A stretch of DNA of 18,513 nucleotides from the NCBI GenBank assembly GCA_020848055.1, contig JADLBB010000287.1:1-18513 (forward strand). Direction: 5' to 3'. Below the pieces are notes generated by a model that was not told where the DNA came from, ran no database searches, and was given only the letters and a program-made list of their open reading frames with translations. Below, piece after piece: positions 1 through 6,675 of the stretch (position 1 is the first letter of the stretch; each line of letters starts with the position of its first letter). Source of the stretch: Chloroflexota bacterium (GTDB taxonomy: Bacteria; Chloroflexota; Limnocylindria; QHBO01). A program made the translations under genes and the position numbers.

Positions 1-112
1 CTTCGACGAAATGGTGCGTCTATTGCGGTCGCAGGCAGGCGCGACGGTGCGCCCCGGCCTCCGCAGACGAGTCCTCGTCTCGCAAGCCTCTGATTTCCTG
101 GTAGTCAGGTCT
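1..112. other. Left-edge stretch with no supported gene
   Basis: I see no convincing gene here. The reading frames are short and have no recognisable domain. There is a small perfect inverted repeat at 65-80 (AGACGAG, two bases, CTCGTCT) just beyond the 3' end of the minus-strand tRNA fragment. It has no following T-run in either direction. If the tRNA fragment is an attachment-site remnant, this stretch would be chromosome outside the inserted segment, but that is inference. Confidence 0.4.
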
Positions 113-171
113 TGGTGCGGAAGGGGGACTCGAACCCCCACGTTCTTGCGAACGCCAGCCCCTCAAGCCAG
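113..171 (-). pseudogene. 3' fragment of tRNA-Leu(GAG)
   Basis: Read on the minus strand, this stretch contains the 3' two thirds of a class II tRNA. The anticodon arm is at 155-171, with loop TTGAGGG and anticodon GAG at 162-164. The variable arm is at 141-154 (CGTTC stem, GCAA loop, GAACG stem). The T arm follows (GGGGG, TTCGAGT, CCCCC), then TTCCGC, discriminator A and an encoded CCA ending at 113. The expected 5' acceptor strand GCGGAA and the D arm are absent upstream (172-320). The acceptor side is also one base shorter than in typical tRNA-Leu. It cannot make a functional tRNA. The best explanation is the truncated 3' copy left by site-specific integration into a tRNA-Leu gene; an old partial duplication is the alternative. 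Confidence 0.8.
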
Positions 172-190
172 ACGGAACCGAGGCAGACCG

Positions 191-220
191 CAGCCGGCCC
201 CGGAAAACCGGGGTCGGCTG
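191..220 (-). terminator. Strong 13-bp hairpin downstream of the GntR gene
   Basis: Bases 191-203 pair completely with 208-220 (one G-T wobble) around an AAAA loop. The core is CCCCGG-AAAA-CCGGGG, flanked by CAGCCG and CGGCTG. It lies about 100 bases beyond the stop of the minus-strand regulator and before the tRNA fragment, so it is well placed to end that transcript. Neither side has a real T-run, so a classical intrinsic terminator is not certain. Confidence 0.5.
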
Positions 221-275
221 GCGCGTGTCGAGAGCGTCGGAGGCCGCTCGGGGCGGTCCGTGCCGACGTCGCTTG

Positions 276-301
276 CACGTTCTTGCAGGCGCACCAGCCC
301 C
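276..301. repeat. Partial repeat of the tRNA-fragment region
   Basis: The 11 bases CACGTTCTTGC at 276-286 also occur at 139-149 inside the tRNA-Leu fragment. In both places CCAGCCCC follows within about 15 bases (155-162 and 294-301). The second copy lacks the T arm and acceptor end. It may be a decayed second copy of the tRNA 3' region or a chance similarity. Confidence 0.3.
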
Positions 302-320
302 GCAGGGGCCACGACGGACT

Positions 321-1388
321 TCAGGATCCCGAGCGTGACGAGAGCGGCTGAGGTCGTGCGGCGGGTGAGGTCGCCGCAGGCGGAGGCTCGTGGCTGGCTG
401 CGCTGGCGGGACGCCAATCACGATAGAGCCGCTCGCGGATCGCGTGCAACGACACCGGATCGACCCGGTCGAGGACGTTGTGCACCGGGAGCTGGCCCGC
501 GAGCGCCGACACGGGCTCGAACGCGGGCGGCGACGTCAGGACGACGTCGAGCCCACGGAGGAAGGCCGCCAGGTCCCCGGCGCCTTCCGTGGCGAAGCAC
601 GTGGGCTCGCGCACGAGTCCCAGTTCGGCCTTCAGCATGTCGCGGTAGAACGGAATCGAGTGCGCGTCACGGCAGACGAAGCCCACACGCGCGTCCTTCG
701 GAAAGCGCTCGAGCAGCCGCCGGGTTTCGGGCGACATGTTGGTGACGACGGCCTCCACGTCCACACCGAAGCCTGCGGCGATGCGCCGCACCTCGCTCAG
801 GTGGAATCCGGTCGTGATCACGGCCACCGGCGGCTGCGCCTGCTGCGCATCGGCGATCGCCGACGCCAGGTCCGCCAACAGCACGCCGCGCACGTCCACG
901 CCAAGGTGCGCGCGAAGCAGTGGCGTGATGCCAGCCACTTCGTACGGATTGCACTCGGTGAAGAGCAGGAACTGGCCGGCTGTCGCGTCGCGCAACATCT
1001 GCTCGACCGCCTCGCGGACCTGGTCGGCGCCCAGACCCGCCGCCATAGCTTGTGCGACGGCCTCGCGCAGGTGACGCTCGGCGAAGCCCGTCGGGTCGGG
1101 TGCCGCTGCCGAGGGGGCCGACGGCGCCGCCGGTCCCACGAAACTCCCACGGCCCCGTTGCATTTGAATCAGCCCTTCAGCCTCCAACTCCTTGTAGGCC
1201 TTGCGGACCGTTTCGAAGTTGATACCGAGGGCGGAGGCCAACTCTACGACCCCGGGCAACTGCTCGCCTTTCTTGATGGCGCCCGTCGATACCGCGTACC
1301 GGACGAAGTCACGCAACTGCAGGTAGATGGGGACGCGGCTGGTCTTGTCGACGCGCCAGGACGCGACCGGGGCCGAGGAGCCGGGCAT
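321..1388 (-). CDS. GntR-family transcriptional regulator
   Basis: This 355-residue protein has an N-terminal GntR winged helix-turn-helix at about residues 18-84. The diagnostic order is visible: RVPIYLQLRDFVRYAV, then GEQLP, LASALGIN, ETVRKAYKELEAEGLI and the wing GRGSFV. A low-complexity Ala/Pro linker follows, then an alpha/beta domain of about 230 residues (from roughly FLLFTECNPYE to IRERLYRDW). That domain is not the UTRA, FCD or MocR aminotransferase type and looks like a ligand-sensing fold with alternating strands and helices. It ends in a disordered Pro/Ala/Ser tail. The gene diverges from the D-amino-acid operon and is probably its local regulator. The ATG has no Shine-Dalgarno sequence; a good extended -10 places the transcript start at or next to the A of the ATG, so leaderless translation is likely. 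The ligand is unknown; a D-amino acid or peptide is a guess from context. Confidence 0.9.
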   Translation of the reverse strand: MPGSSAPVASWRVDKTSRVPIYLQLRDFVRYAVSTGAIKKGEQLPGVVELASALGINFETVRKAYKELEAEGLIQMQRGRGSFVGPAAPSAPSAAAPDPTGFAERHLREAVAQAMAAGLGADQVREAVEQMLRDATAGQFLLFTECNPYEVAGITPLLRAHLGVDVRGVLLADLASAIADAQQAQPPVAVITTGFHLSEVRRIAAGFGVDVEAVVTNMSPETRRLLERFPKDARVGFVCRDAHSIPFYRDMLKAELGLVREPTCFATEGAGDLAAFLRGLDVVLTSPPAFEPVSALAGQLPVHNVLDRVDPVSLHAIRERLYRDWRPASAASHEPPPAATSPAARPQPLSSRSGS

Positions 1389-1394
1389 GGGCGA

Positions 1395-1424
1395 ACTATA
1401 ACATTACCCGTAAAAGTTATACAA
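1395..1424 (-). promoter_or_regulatory. Putative gntR promoter (leaderless)
   Basis: On the minus strand there is an extended -10, TGTTATAGT, whose hexamer TATAGT (1395-1400) matches the consensus at 5 of 6. A weak -35 TTGTAT (1419-1424) lies 18 bases upstream. The predicted start point is about 1388-1389, the first base of the gene's ATG. Confidence 0.55.
1404..1413. promoter_or_regulatory. Candidate operator 1 (TTAC-CC-GTAA)
   Basis: The inverted half-sites TTAC and GTAA are separated by CC and lie inside the spacer of the putative gntR promoter. A wider pair of arms, TATAAC (1397-1402) and GTTATA (1416-1421), flanks them. A protein bound here would block RNA polymerase, consistent with autoregulation. 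Confidence 0.45.
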
Positions 1425-1432
1425 CAATGTTC

Positions 1433-1461
1433 TTGACTATAGTTACGTAACTACATAAATT
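1433..1461 (+). promoter_or_regulatory. Putative promoter of the D-amino-acid operon
   Basis: TTGACT at 1433-1438 matches the -35 consensus at 5 of 6. TAAATT at 1456-1461 lies 17 bases downstream as a 4-of-6 -10; CATAAA at 1454-1459 is an alternative with a shorter spacer. The region is strikingly AT-rich compared with the GC-rich genes around it. The predicted leader to the first gene is about 25 bases. Confidence 0.55.
1440..1453. promoter_or_regulatory. Candidate operator 2 (TAGTTACGTAACTA)
   Basis: This is a perfect 14-bp palindrome lying wholly between the -35 and -10 of the operon promoter. Its core TTAC/GTAA half-sites are the same as those of the palindrome in the divergent gntR promoter. 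Short AT-bearing palindromes next to the regulator gene are typical of GntR operators. Confidence 0.55.
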
Positions 1462-1482
1462 CAGATGGGCAGCAAGTTCCCT

Positions 1483-1487
1483 GGAGG
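1483..1487 (+). promoter_or_regulatory. Ribosome binding site deciding the first operon start
   Basis: GGAGG is a perfect Shine-Dalgarno core five bases before the ATG at 1493. It excludes the in-frame GTG codons at 1487 and 1490 as likely starts. Confidence 0.7.
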
Positions 1488-1492
1488 TGGTG

Positions 1493-2494
1493 ATGCCCGG
1501 CCTCGACTTCGACCTGGCGCAGCAGGGTTCCCCGGCGCGCCTCGCCGCCGTCCCGCGCCTGCAACTCGCTGGCTGGCCCACGGTCGTCGACGACGTGCCT
1601 CGCCTTGCCGCGGCTCTCGGCTGGTCCGGGCCCCTGCGCGTCAAGCGGGACGACGCCGCGAGCTTCGCGTTCGGCGGGAACAAGGTCCGCAAGATGGAGT
1701 TCTACGCTGCGGCGGCGCGTGCGGCCGGGGCCGACACGCTCGTCACGATTGGCGGCCTTCAGTCCAACCATGCGCGGGTCGTGGCCGCGACGGCCGCCCG
1801 CCTGGGCATGGCCTGCACCCTCGTCACCAACGGCACCAGGCCCGACGTCACGACCGCCAACGCGCTGCTCGACGAGTTGCTCGGGGCGGGACGCGTCTTC
1901 GTGGCCGACCGCGGGGACCGCGAACCGGCCATGGCGCGCGTCGTCGCCGACCTCGAGGCACGCGGGAAGCGGCCGTTCGCCATTCCGCTCGGGGCCTCCA
2001 CGGGCCTAGGCGCACTAGGGTTCGTCGCGGCCGCGGGCGAGCTGTTCGATCAGGGCCCGGCGCCGCAGCTCATCGTGCACGCGGCCTCCACGGGGGGCAC
2101 CACCGCGGGCTTGCTCGTGGGCTGCGCGCTCCGCGGTGTCGCCACCCGCATTCTCGCCGTGAGCGCCGACGAACCATCAGGCGTCCTCCGCGACGAAGTC
2201 CGACGCATCGTCGTCGAGATCGCCGAGGAACTGGACGTGGTGCTGGACGTCGAGGCGCTGTTGGCGAACTGCACCTTCACCGACGCCTACGTCGGCGAGG
2301 GGTACGGCATCCCCACCGAGGCGTCGACCTGCGCGCTGCGACTCTGTGCGCGGACGGAAGCGCTGTTCCTCGACCCGACCTACACCGCCAAGGCCATGGC
2401 CGCGCTGGTCGACGTCCTGCGCGATGGCCGCCTCGAGCCCGGGGCACCCGTCGTCTTCTGGCACACGGGCGGCCAGGTGGGGTTGTTCCGATGA
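1493..2494 (+). CDS. D-cysteine desulfhydrase / ACC deaminase-family PLP enzyme
   Basis: This 333-residue fold-type II PLP enzyme (tryptophan synthase beta superfamily) has no signal peptide and should be cytoplasmic. The PLP lysine is in the motif FGGNKVRKMEF (Lys64). GGLQSNHAR at about residues 88-95 contains the Ser-Asn-His group that contacts the substrate carboxylate and phosphate. The C-terminal DPTYTAKAMAALVD and HTGGQVGLF stretches are typical of D-cysteine desulfhydrases and relatives. Family members release ammonia and an oxo acid from D-Cys, D-Ser, 3-chloro-D-Ala or the cyclopropane amino acid ACC; the exact substrate cannot be read here. I chose the ATG at 1493 because GGAGG at 1483-1487 is five bases upstream; GTG codons at 1487 and 1490 lie in or against that site. 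It is the first gene of the operon and its stop overlaps the next start (ATGA). Confidence 0.85.
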   Translation: MPGLDFDLAQQGSPARLAAVPRLQLAGWPTVVDDVPRLAAALGWSGPLRVKRDDAASFAFGGNKVRKMEFYAAAARAAGADTLVTIGGLQSNHARVVAATAARLGMACTLVTNGTRPDVTTANALLDELLGAGRVFVADRGDREPAMARVVADLEARGKRPFAIPLGASTGLGALGFVAAAGELFDQGPAPQLIVHAASTGGTTAGLLVGCALRGVATRILAVSADEPSGVLRDEVRRIVVEIAEELDVVLDVEALLANCTFTDAYVGEGYGIPTEASTCALRLCARTEALFLDPTYTAKAMAALVDVLRDGRLEPGAPVVFWHTGGQVGLFR

Positions 2495-3903
2495 GCCGCT
2501 TCTGCGCCATCCGCCCCGGGCGACGTGCCGGCCGTCTCGTGCTCGCCGCGGCGCTGGCCGTCTCGGTGCCGCTGGCCGCCCAGACGACGCGCATCCGTCC
2601 GGCTTCAGAGCCGCTGGTCTTCCATCTCGCGCGCGTGATCGACCCCGGCTCGGCTCGCGTGATCGATGACGCGTTCGTCGAGGTGGACGGCGGGCGCATC
2701 CTGCGTGTCGGGCCCCTGGCCGGGGCGACCCCGCCGGCCGGGACGCGCGTGATCGACTGGTCGGCGAAGGTGGCGATCCCCGGCTTGATCGACACGCACG
2801 CCCACCTCTACGGCGGACTCGCGCGGAGCAACGGCACCCAGCCCTTCGCCTCGCGCTTGTGGCTGTCGACCGGCGTCACGGCGGTCGCCGTCCCCGGGTC
2901 GGCGGATCCGGACGGGGACCTCGCACTGCGCCAGCGCATCAACGCGGGGGTGGTGCCCGGACCGCGGCTGTTCCTCTCGGGCGAGTACCTGGACATGCGT
3001 CCCCCGGCCGTGAGTTTCGCGCAACCGGTGGACACTCCGGAGGAAGCGAGGCGACTGGTCGAGCACTGGGCGTCCCGCGGTGCGACGGCCATCAAGGTCT
3101 ACGCCTCGATGCGCGGCGAGGTGCTGCGCGCCGCGATCCAGCACGCGCACGACCACGACATGCGCGTGGCGGCGCACGTCGGCGCCGTGACGTGGACGGA
3201 GGCGGTGCGCCTCGGCATCGACGGGCTCTTCCACGGGCCGCTGGCGATGCCGGAAGCGCACGGCGGCCACATCGCGCCGGTCACCTCGCTCGAGGCGTAC
3301 GCGGCGCTGAAGCAGCGCAGCGCCGACGCCGACCTCACCGCGGCGCCCGTTCGCGAGGCCCTGCGGTTGGCCGCCGAGGCAGGCGTCGTCCTCACGCCCA
3401 CCGTGGTGGCGGCCGAAGTCCCCAACCGCGAGGCGCACCGCCTGGCCGACCAGCAGCGTTTCTACTCGCCGGCCGCGTGGCTCGAACTCGAGAAGCGGCT
3501 CGCCCGCCCGGCCGACCCGGTGGACGCACGCCTGCTCGCCAAGATGCTGGAGTTCGTACGCGTCGCCCACGAGGCCGGCTGCGTGCTCGCTACCGGCACC
3601 GACATCACGCCGCTGACGATGCTGCCGGGCTACGCGCTCTGGCGCGAGATGGAGTTGTTCGCGCAGGCTGGCCTGCCGCCGATGGCCGCGCTTCGGGCAG
3701 CCACCGCGAACGGTGCGCTGGCGCTCGGGCGGTCCGACACCCTCGGCGCCATCCGGCCCGGGGCCCTCGCCGACTTCGTGGTGCTCGACGCCGACCCACT
3801 CGGCGACATCAGCCGGGTCCGCCGGGTGCATCGCGTGGTGAAGGGAGGTGTCGTGTACGTGCCCGACGACCTGGTGACGCCGCTGGCCGGGCGCGTCGAG
3901 TGA
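2491..3903 (+). CDS. Exported metal-dependent amidohydrolase (imidazolonepropionase/prolidase-like)
   Basis: This 470-residue protein has a signal peptide (arginine-rich start, hydrophobic core about residues 16-30, cleavage near LAA-QTT). It carries the amidohydrolase-superfamily barrel. The first metal motif is DTHAHLYGG (His103, His105). Lys202 in AIKVYASMRG is the expected carboxylated lysine. His229 (AAHVGA) and His248 (LFHGP) are further ligands, and Asp371 in TGTDITPL is the catalytic aspartate. The C-terminal beta sandwich contains GALADFVVLDADPL. Close families hydrolyse C-terminally linked dipeptides, so a periplasmic peptidase or cyclic-amidase role fits the locus, but the substrate is unproven. 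The start ATG overlaps the previous stop as ATGA, implying translational coupling. The frame stays open upstream to 1465, but that part overlaps another gene and is not real. Confidence 0.85.
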   Translation: MSRFCAIRPGRRAGRLVLAAALAVSVPLAAQTTRIRPASEPLVFHLARVIDPGSARVIDDAFVEVDGGRILRVGPLAGATPPAGTRVIDWSAKVAIPGLIDTHAHLYGGLARSNGTQPFASRLWLSTGVTAVAVPGSADPDGDLALRQRINAGVVPGPRLFLSGEYLDMRPPAVSFAQPVDTPEEARRLVEHWASRGATAIKVYASMRGEVLRAAIQHAHDHDMRVAAHVGAVTWTEAVRLGIDGLFHGPLAMPEAHGGHIAPVTSLEAYAALKQRSADADLTAAPVREALRLAAEAGVVLTPTVVAAEVPNREAHRLADQQRFYSPAAWLELEKRLARPADPVDARLLAKMLEFVRVAHEAGCVLATGTDITPLTMLPGYALWREMELFAQAGLPPMAALRAATANGALALGRSDTLGAIRPGALADFVVLDADPLGDISRVRRVHRVVKGGVVYVPDDLVTPLAGRVE

Positions 3904-3977
3904 TCGGAGCGGTGGCTCGACGAGGCAGGACGGAACGCTTATCGCGCCAATCCGACTGGCGCCAGCGAGGTGGACAC

Positions 3978-6647
3978 ATGGGGGAGCTTCGACGACGAGT
4001 GCTGACCGCCTGCTGCGCGGTGGCGTGCCTGCTGCCGCTGCCGGCGCTGGCGCAACTTCAGACAGGCGACTTGCGCGGGACGATTACGGACCCCCAGGGC
4101 CTTGCGCTGCCAGGGGTCACCGTGACCGTGAGCAGCCCGCAACTGATCGCCGCCCAGCTCACGACCGTCACGAGTGACACCGGCGACTATCGTTTCACCT
4201 ACCTGCCCCCGGGGACCTACCGACTCTCGGCCGAGTTACAGGGGTTCCAGACGCAGGTGCGTGAGGGCGTCGCAGTGAACGTCGGCTCGACCACGGACGT
4301 GGCCATCCGCATGGCGGTGGGCCAGGTGAGCGAGGTGGTGACCGTCACCGGCGGAGCTGTCGCGGCGGCCGTGGAGAACACGCAGCTGTCGCTCAACATC
4401 AAGCCGCAGGAACTGCAGGCGCTGCCCATCCAGCGGCGCACGGCCGGCGTCCTGACCCTGGCGGCCGGCGTCACGCCCAACCTCTCGGCGCTCGGCGGTG
4501 CCACGCGCGGCAACTCGTACGCGGTGGACGGGGTGTACCTCAACGAGCCAAGCACCGGCCGCGAGGAAGTACGGCACTCGCTGGAGGTCTACCAAGAGGT
4601 GCAGGTGGGCACCGGCGGGCATCCCGCCGAGTACGGTAACGCGAGCGGCGCGCTGCTGAACGTCGTGACGAAGTCCGGCGGCAACCGCTTCGCGGGCGAC
4701 CTCACGTTCGTCTACGCCGGCGACGAGTTGCAGTCGGAGAACTTCGAGGACCGCGGCCTCACGGCGCCGCCCGAGACCATCCTCTACCGCAACGAGTTCT
4801 CGGCCACCGCCGGTGGGCCGGTGCGCAAGGACCGGGTCTGGTTCTTCGGGGCCTTCAGCCACCTGCCGACCAAGAGTCGGCTCGATGGCTTCTCCGAGGA
4901 CATCACGTCCACCAGCGTCTGGCCGCTCGGAAAGCTCACGTCCCAGCTCACCGACCAACAGCGGGCCTCGGTCAGTGTTACCTACAACCGGACAACGACC
5001 AACTACGCCGGCGCGAGCCGATTCATCGACGTGCGCGCCACGCCCGAGGCCAAGCGCGAGAGCCTGACGACGGTGGGCAACTGGCTGTACACGCTCGACA
5101 ACACGACCACCGTCGAAGCACGGGGCGTATACGCTTCGATGCCCAACGAGCAGACGGCCCGCGACAAGGTGCCCAACGTGTTCGACATCATCACCAACCG
5201 CGTCACGGGCGGGTTCGGTGACCAGAAGAACGAGCAGTCGCGCTGGCTCGTGGCGGGCGCCGTCACCAAGGCGATCTCCGGGTGGGGCGGCGACCACCTG
5301 CTGAAGGCCGGCGCCGAGTACGGAGACACGACGTTCACGCGGGTCGAGACCCGGTACGCGGACACCGCGGGCATCACGAACTACTCGATCCAGAACGGGG
5401 CGCCGTTCTTCGCCATCCGCTTCGATCCCCCGGCCTACTCGGCCAAGAACGCCTACTCCGAGTTCAGCGCGTACCTGCAGGACACCTGGCGGCTGAACCG
5501 CTTCGTTACGTTCCGGCCCGGACTGCGCATCACGACGATCCGCCAGCGGATCCCCACCCAGCCGAAGGTGACCGACGACATCGAGGTGGCCACTTGGACC
5601 GACCTGGAGCCACGCGTCGGCGTGGGCATCGACCCATTCGGCACCGGCACCACGGCCCTCCGGGTGCACTACGGCCGGTACACGTCGCCGATGTTCGTCT
5701 GGTACAGCAACTTCAACCCGAACCGGCCGGCGGGGCTCTACTACCTGAATCCCAACCCGAGCACGTTCCTCCTCGTGCTCGAGGATCGATACGACCCGAA
5801 CAGCAACCTGATCGCCGACGATCTAGGACGGCCGCAGGTGGACGAACTGCTGGTCTCGGCCGAGCGAAGTTTCGGCAACGGCTGGCAGGCGCAGGCATCG
5901 TTCGTCTACAAGACCTTCGGGCGCTTCATCACCACCGAGGCGCCGAACTGGCAGCCCTTCTACGTCGCCCGGACGACGACCAATCCGCTGACCAACAGCC
6001 CGCTAACCTACTACGACACCTTGGCGACCGCTCCCAACCCGATCTTCGTCGCCACGAACAACGACCGCGCCGAGCGGGACTACAAGGCCGTGATGCTGTC
6101 GGCGCAGAAGCGTTACGGATCGCGAAACCTGCTCCGCGCCAGCTACACCTGGAGCCGGTCCGAGGGCACGTCGCTGCAGGTGGGCGACGCCTTCTCGGGC
6201 CAGGCGAGCAGCTTCCTGTTCTGGGACTCCCCGAACGTCGAGATCAACACGACCGGCCTGCTCGACGAGGATCGCACGCACGAAATCAAGTTCCAGGCCG
6301 TGTACGCTCTGCCCTGGGACTTCACCCTCGGCGCCACCTACGCCGGCACGTCCGGGCCCGCCTACACCAGGTTCGTCTCCATCACCCAGCGCGCAGGCGT
6401 CCTGCGGCTCAACGTCGAGCCGCGCGGGTCGCAGCGCTACGACTTCCTCAACGACCTGAGCGTGCGGGTCGACAAGCGGTTCGCCTTCGGCGCACGGTCG
6501 CTCGAGGGATTCGTCGAGGTGTTCAACCCGTTCAACTGGGACACCGTGCTCTCGCGGGTCCTGCAGCAGAACTCGCCCAGCCGCGACCAGATCCTCGCCC
6601 TGCAGCCGCCGCGCTACGCGCAGATCGGTGCGAAGGTGCGGTTCTGA
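3978..6647 (+). CDS. TonB-dependent receptor with N-terminal carboxypeptidase-regulatory-like domain
   Basis: This 889-residue outer-membrane protein starts with a signal peptide ending near LPALA-QLQ. A carboxypeptidase-regulatory-like beta-sandwich follows at about residues 25-105 (GDLRGTITDPQGLALPG, DTGDYRFTYLPPGTYRL). Next is a plug domain (VDGVYLNEPST, YGNASGALLNVVTKSGG), then a long beta-barrel region rich in aromatic strand ends, closing with GAKVRF and a terminal Phe as expected for Bam recognition. This is the Oar/Acidobacteria-type architecture. It should import the locus substrate across the outer membrane using TonB energy; no tonB/exbB genes are in the window. GAGG at 3967-3970 is seven bases before the ATG. 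The frame is open back to 2859, but that extension overlaps the amidohydrolase. A 74-base gap before it is the largest gap in the operon; I see no clear promoter in it, only the palindrome CTGGCGCCAG at 3956-3965. Confidence 0.92.
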   Translation: MGELRRRVLTACCAVACLLPLPALAQLQTGDLRGTITDPQGLALPGVTVTVSSPQLIAAQLTTVTSDTGDYRFTYLPPGTYRLSAELQGFQTQVREGVAVNVGSTTDVAIRMAVGQVSEVVTVTGGAVAAAVENTQLSLNIKPQELQALPIQRRTAGVLTLAAGVTPNLSALGGATRGNSYAVDGVYLNEPSTGREEVRHSLEVYQEVQVGTGGHPAEYGNASGALLNVVTKSGGNRFAGDLTFVYAGDELQSENFEDRGLTAPPETILYRNEFSATAGGPVRKDRVWFFGAFSHLPTKSRLDGFSEDITSTSVWPLGKLTSQLTDQQRASVSVTYNRTTTNYAGASRFIDVRATPEAKRESLTTVGNWLYTLDNTTTVEARGVYASMPNEQTARDKVPNVFDIITNRVTGGFGDQKNEQSRWLVAGAVTKAISGWGGDHLLKAGAEYGDTTFTRVETRYADTAGITNYSIQNGAPFFAIRFDPPAYSAKNAYSEFSAYLQDTWRLNRFVTFRPGLRITTIRQRIPTQPKVTDDIEVATWTDLEPRVGVGIDPFGTGTTALRVHYGRYTSPMFVWYSNFNPNRPAGLYYLNPNPSTFLLVLEDRYDPNSNLIADDLGRPQVDELLVSAERSFGNGWQAQASFVYKTFGRFITTEAPNWQPFYVARTTTNPLTNSPLTYYDTLATAPNPIFVATNNDRAERDYKAVMLSAQKRYGSRNLLRASYTWSRSEGTSLQVGDAFSGQASSFLFWDSPNVEINTTGLLDEDRTHEIKFQAVYALPWDFTLGATYAGTSGPAYTRFVSITQRAGVLRLNVEPRGSQRYDFLNDLSVRVDKRFAFGARSLEGFVEVFNPFNWDTVLSRVLQQNSPSRDQILALQPPRYAQIGAKVRF

Positions 6648-6675
6648 GGAGTCGGCCACCCGAACAGCAGGCCCG

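Noticed and set aside
113..320. Complete tRNA-Leu with an intron or displaced 5' half
   Set aside because: The anticodon loop is uninterrupted, and no GCGGAA acceptor strand or D arm is found upstream to 320.
11..745. Plus-strand 244-codon open frame at the left edge
   Set aside because: It runs through the tRNA fragment, giving the familiar spurious GRGTRTPT peptide, and then antisense to the GntR gene.
1465..2490. Upstream extension of the amidohydrolase frame
   Set aside because: It overlaps the well-supported PLP enzyme gene in another frame and reads as Arg/Gly-rich noise. The signal peptide at 2491 marks the real start.
2859..3977. Upstream extension of the TonB-receptor frame
   Set aside because: It overlaps the amidohydrolase gene. 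A signal peptide and Shine-Dalgarno define the start at 3978.
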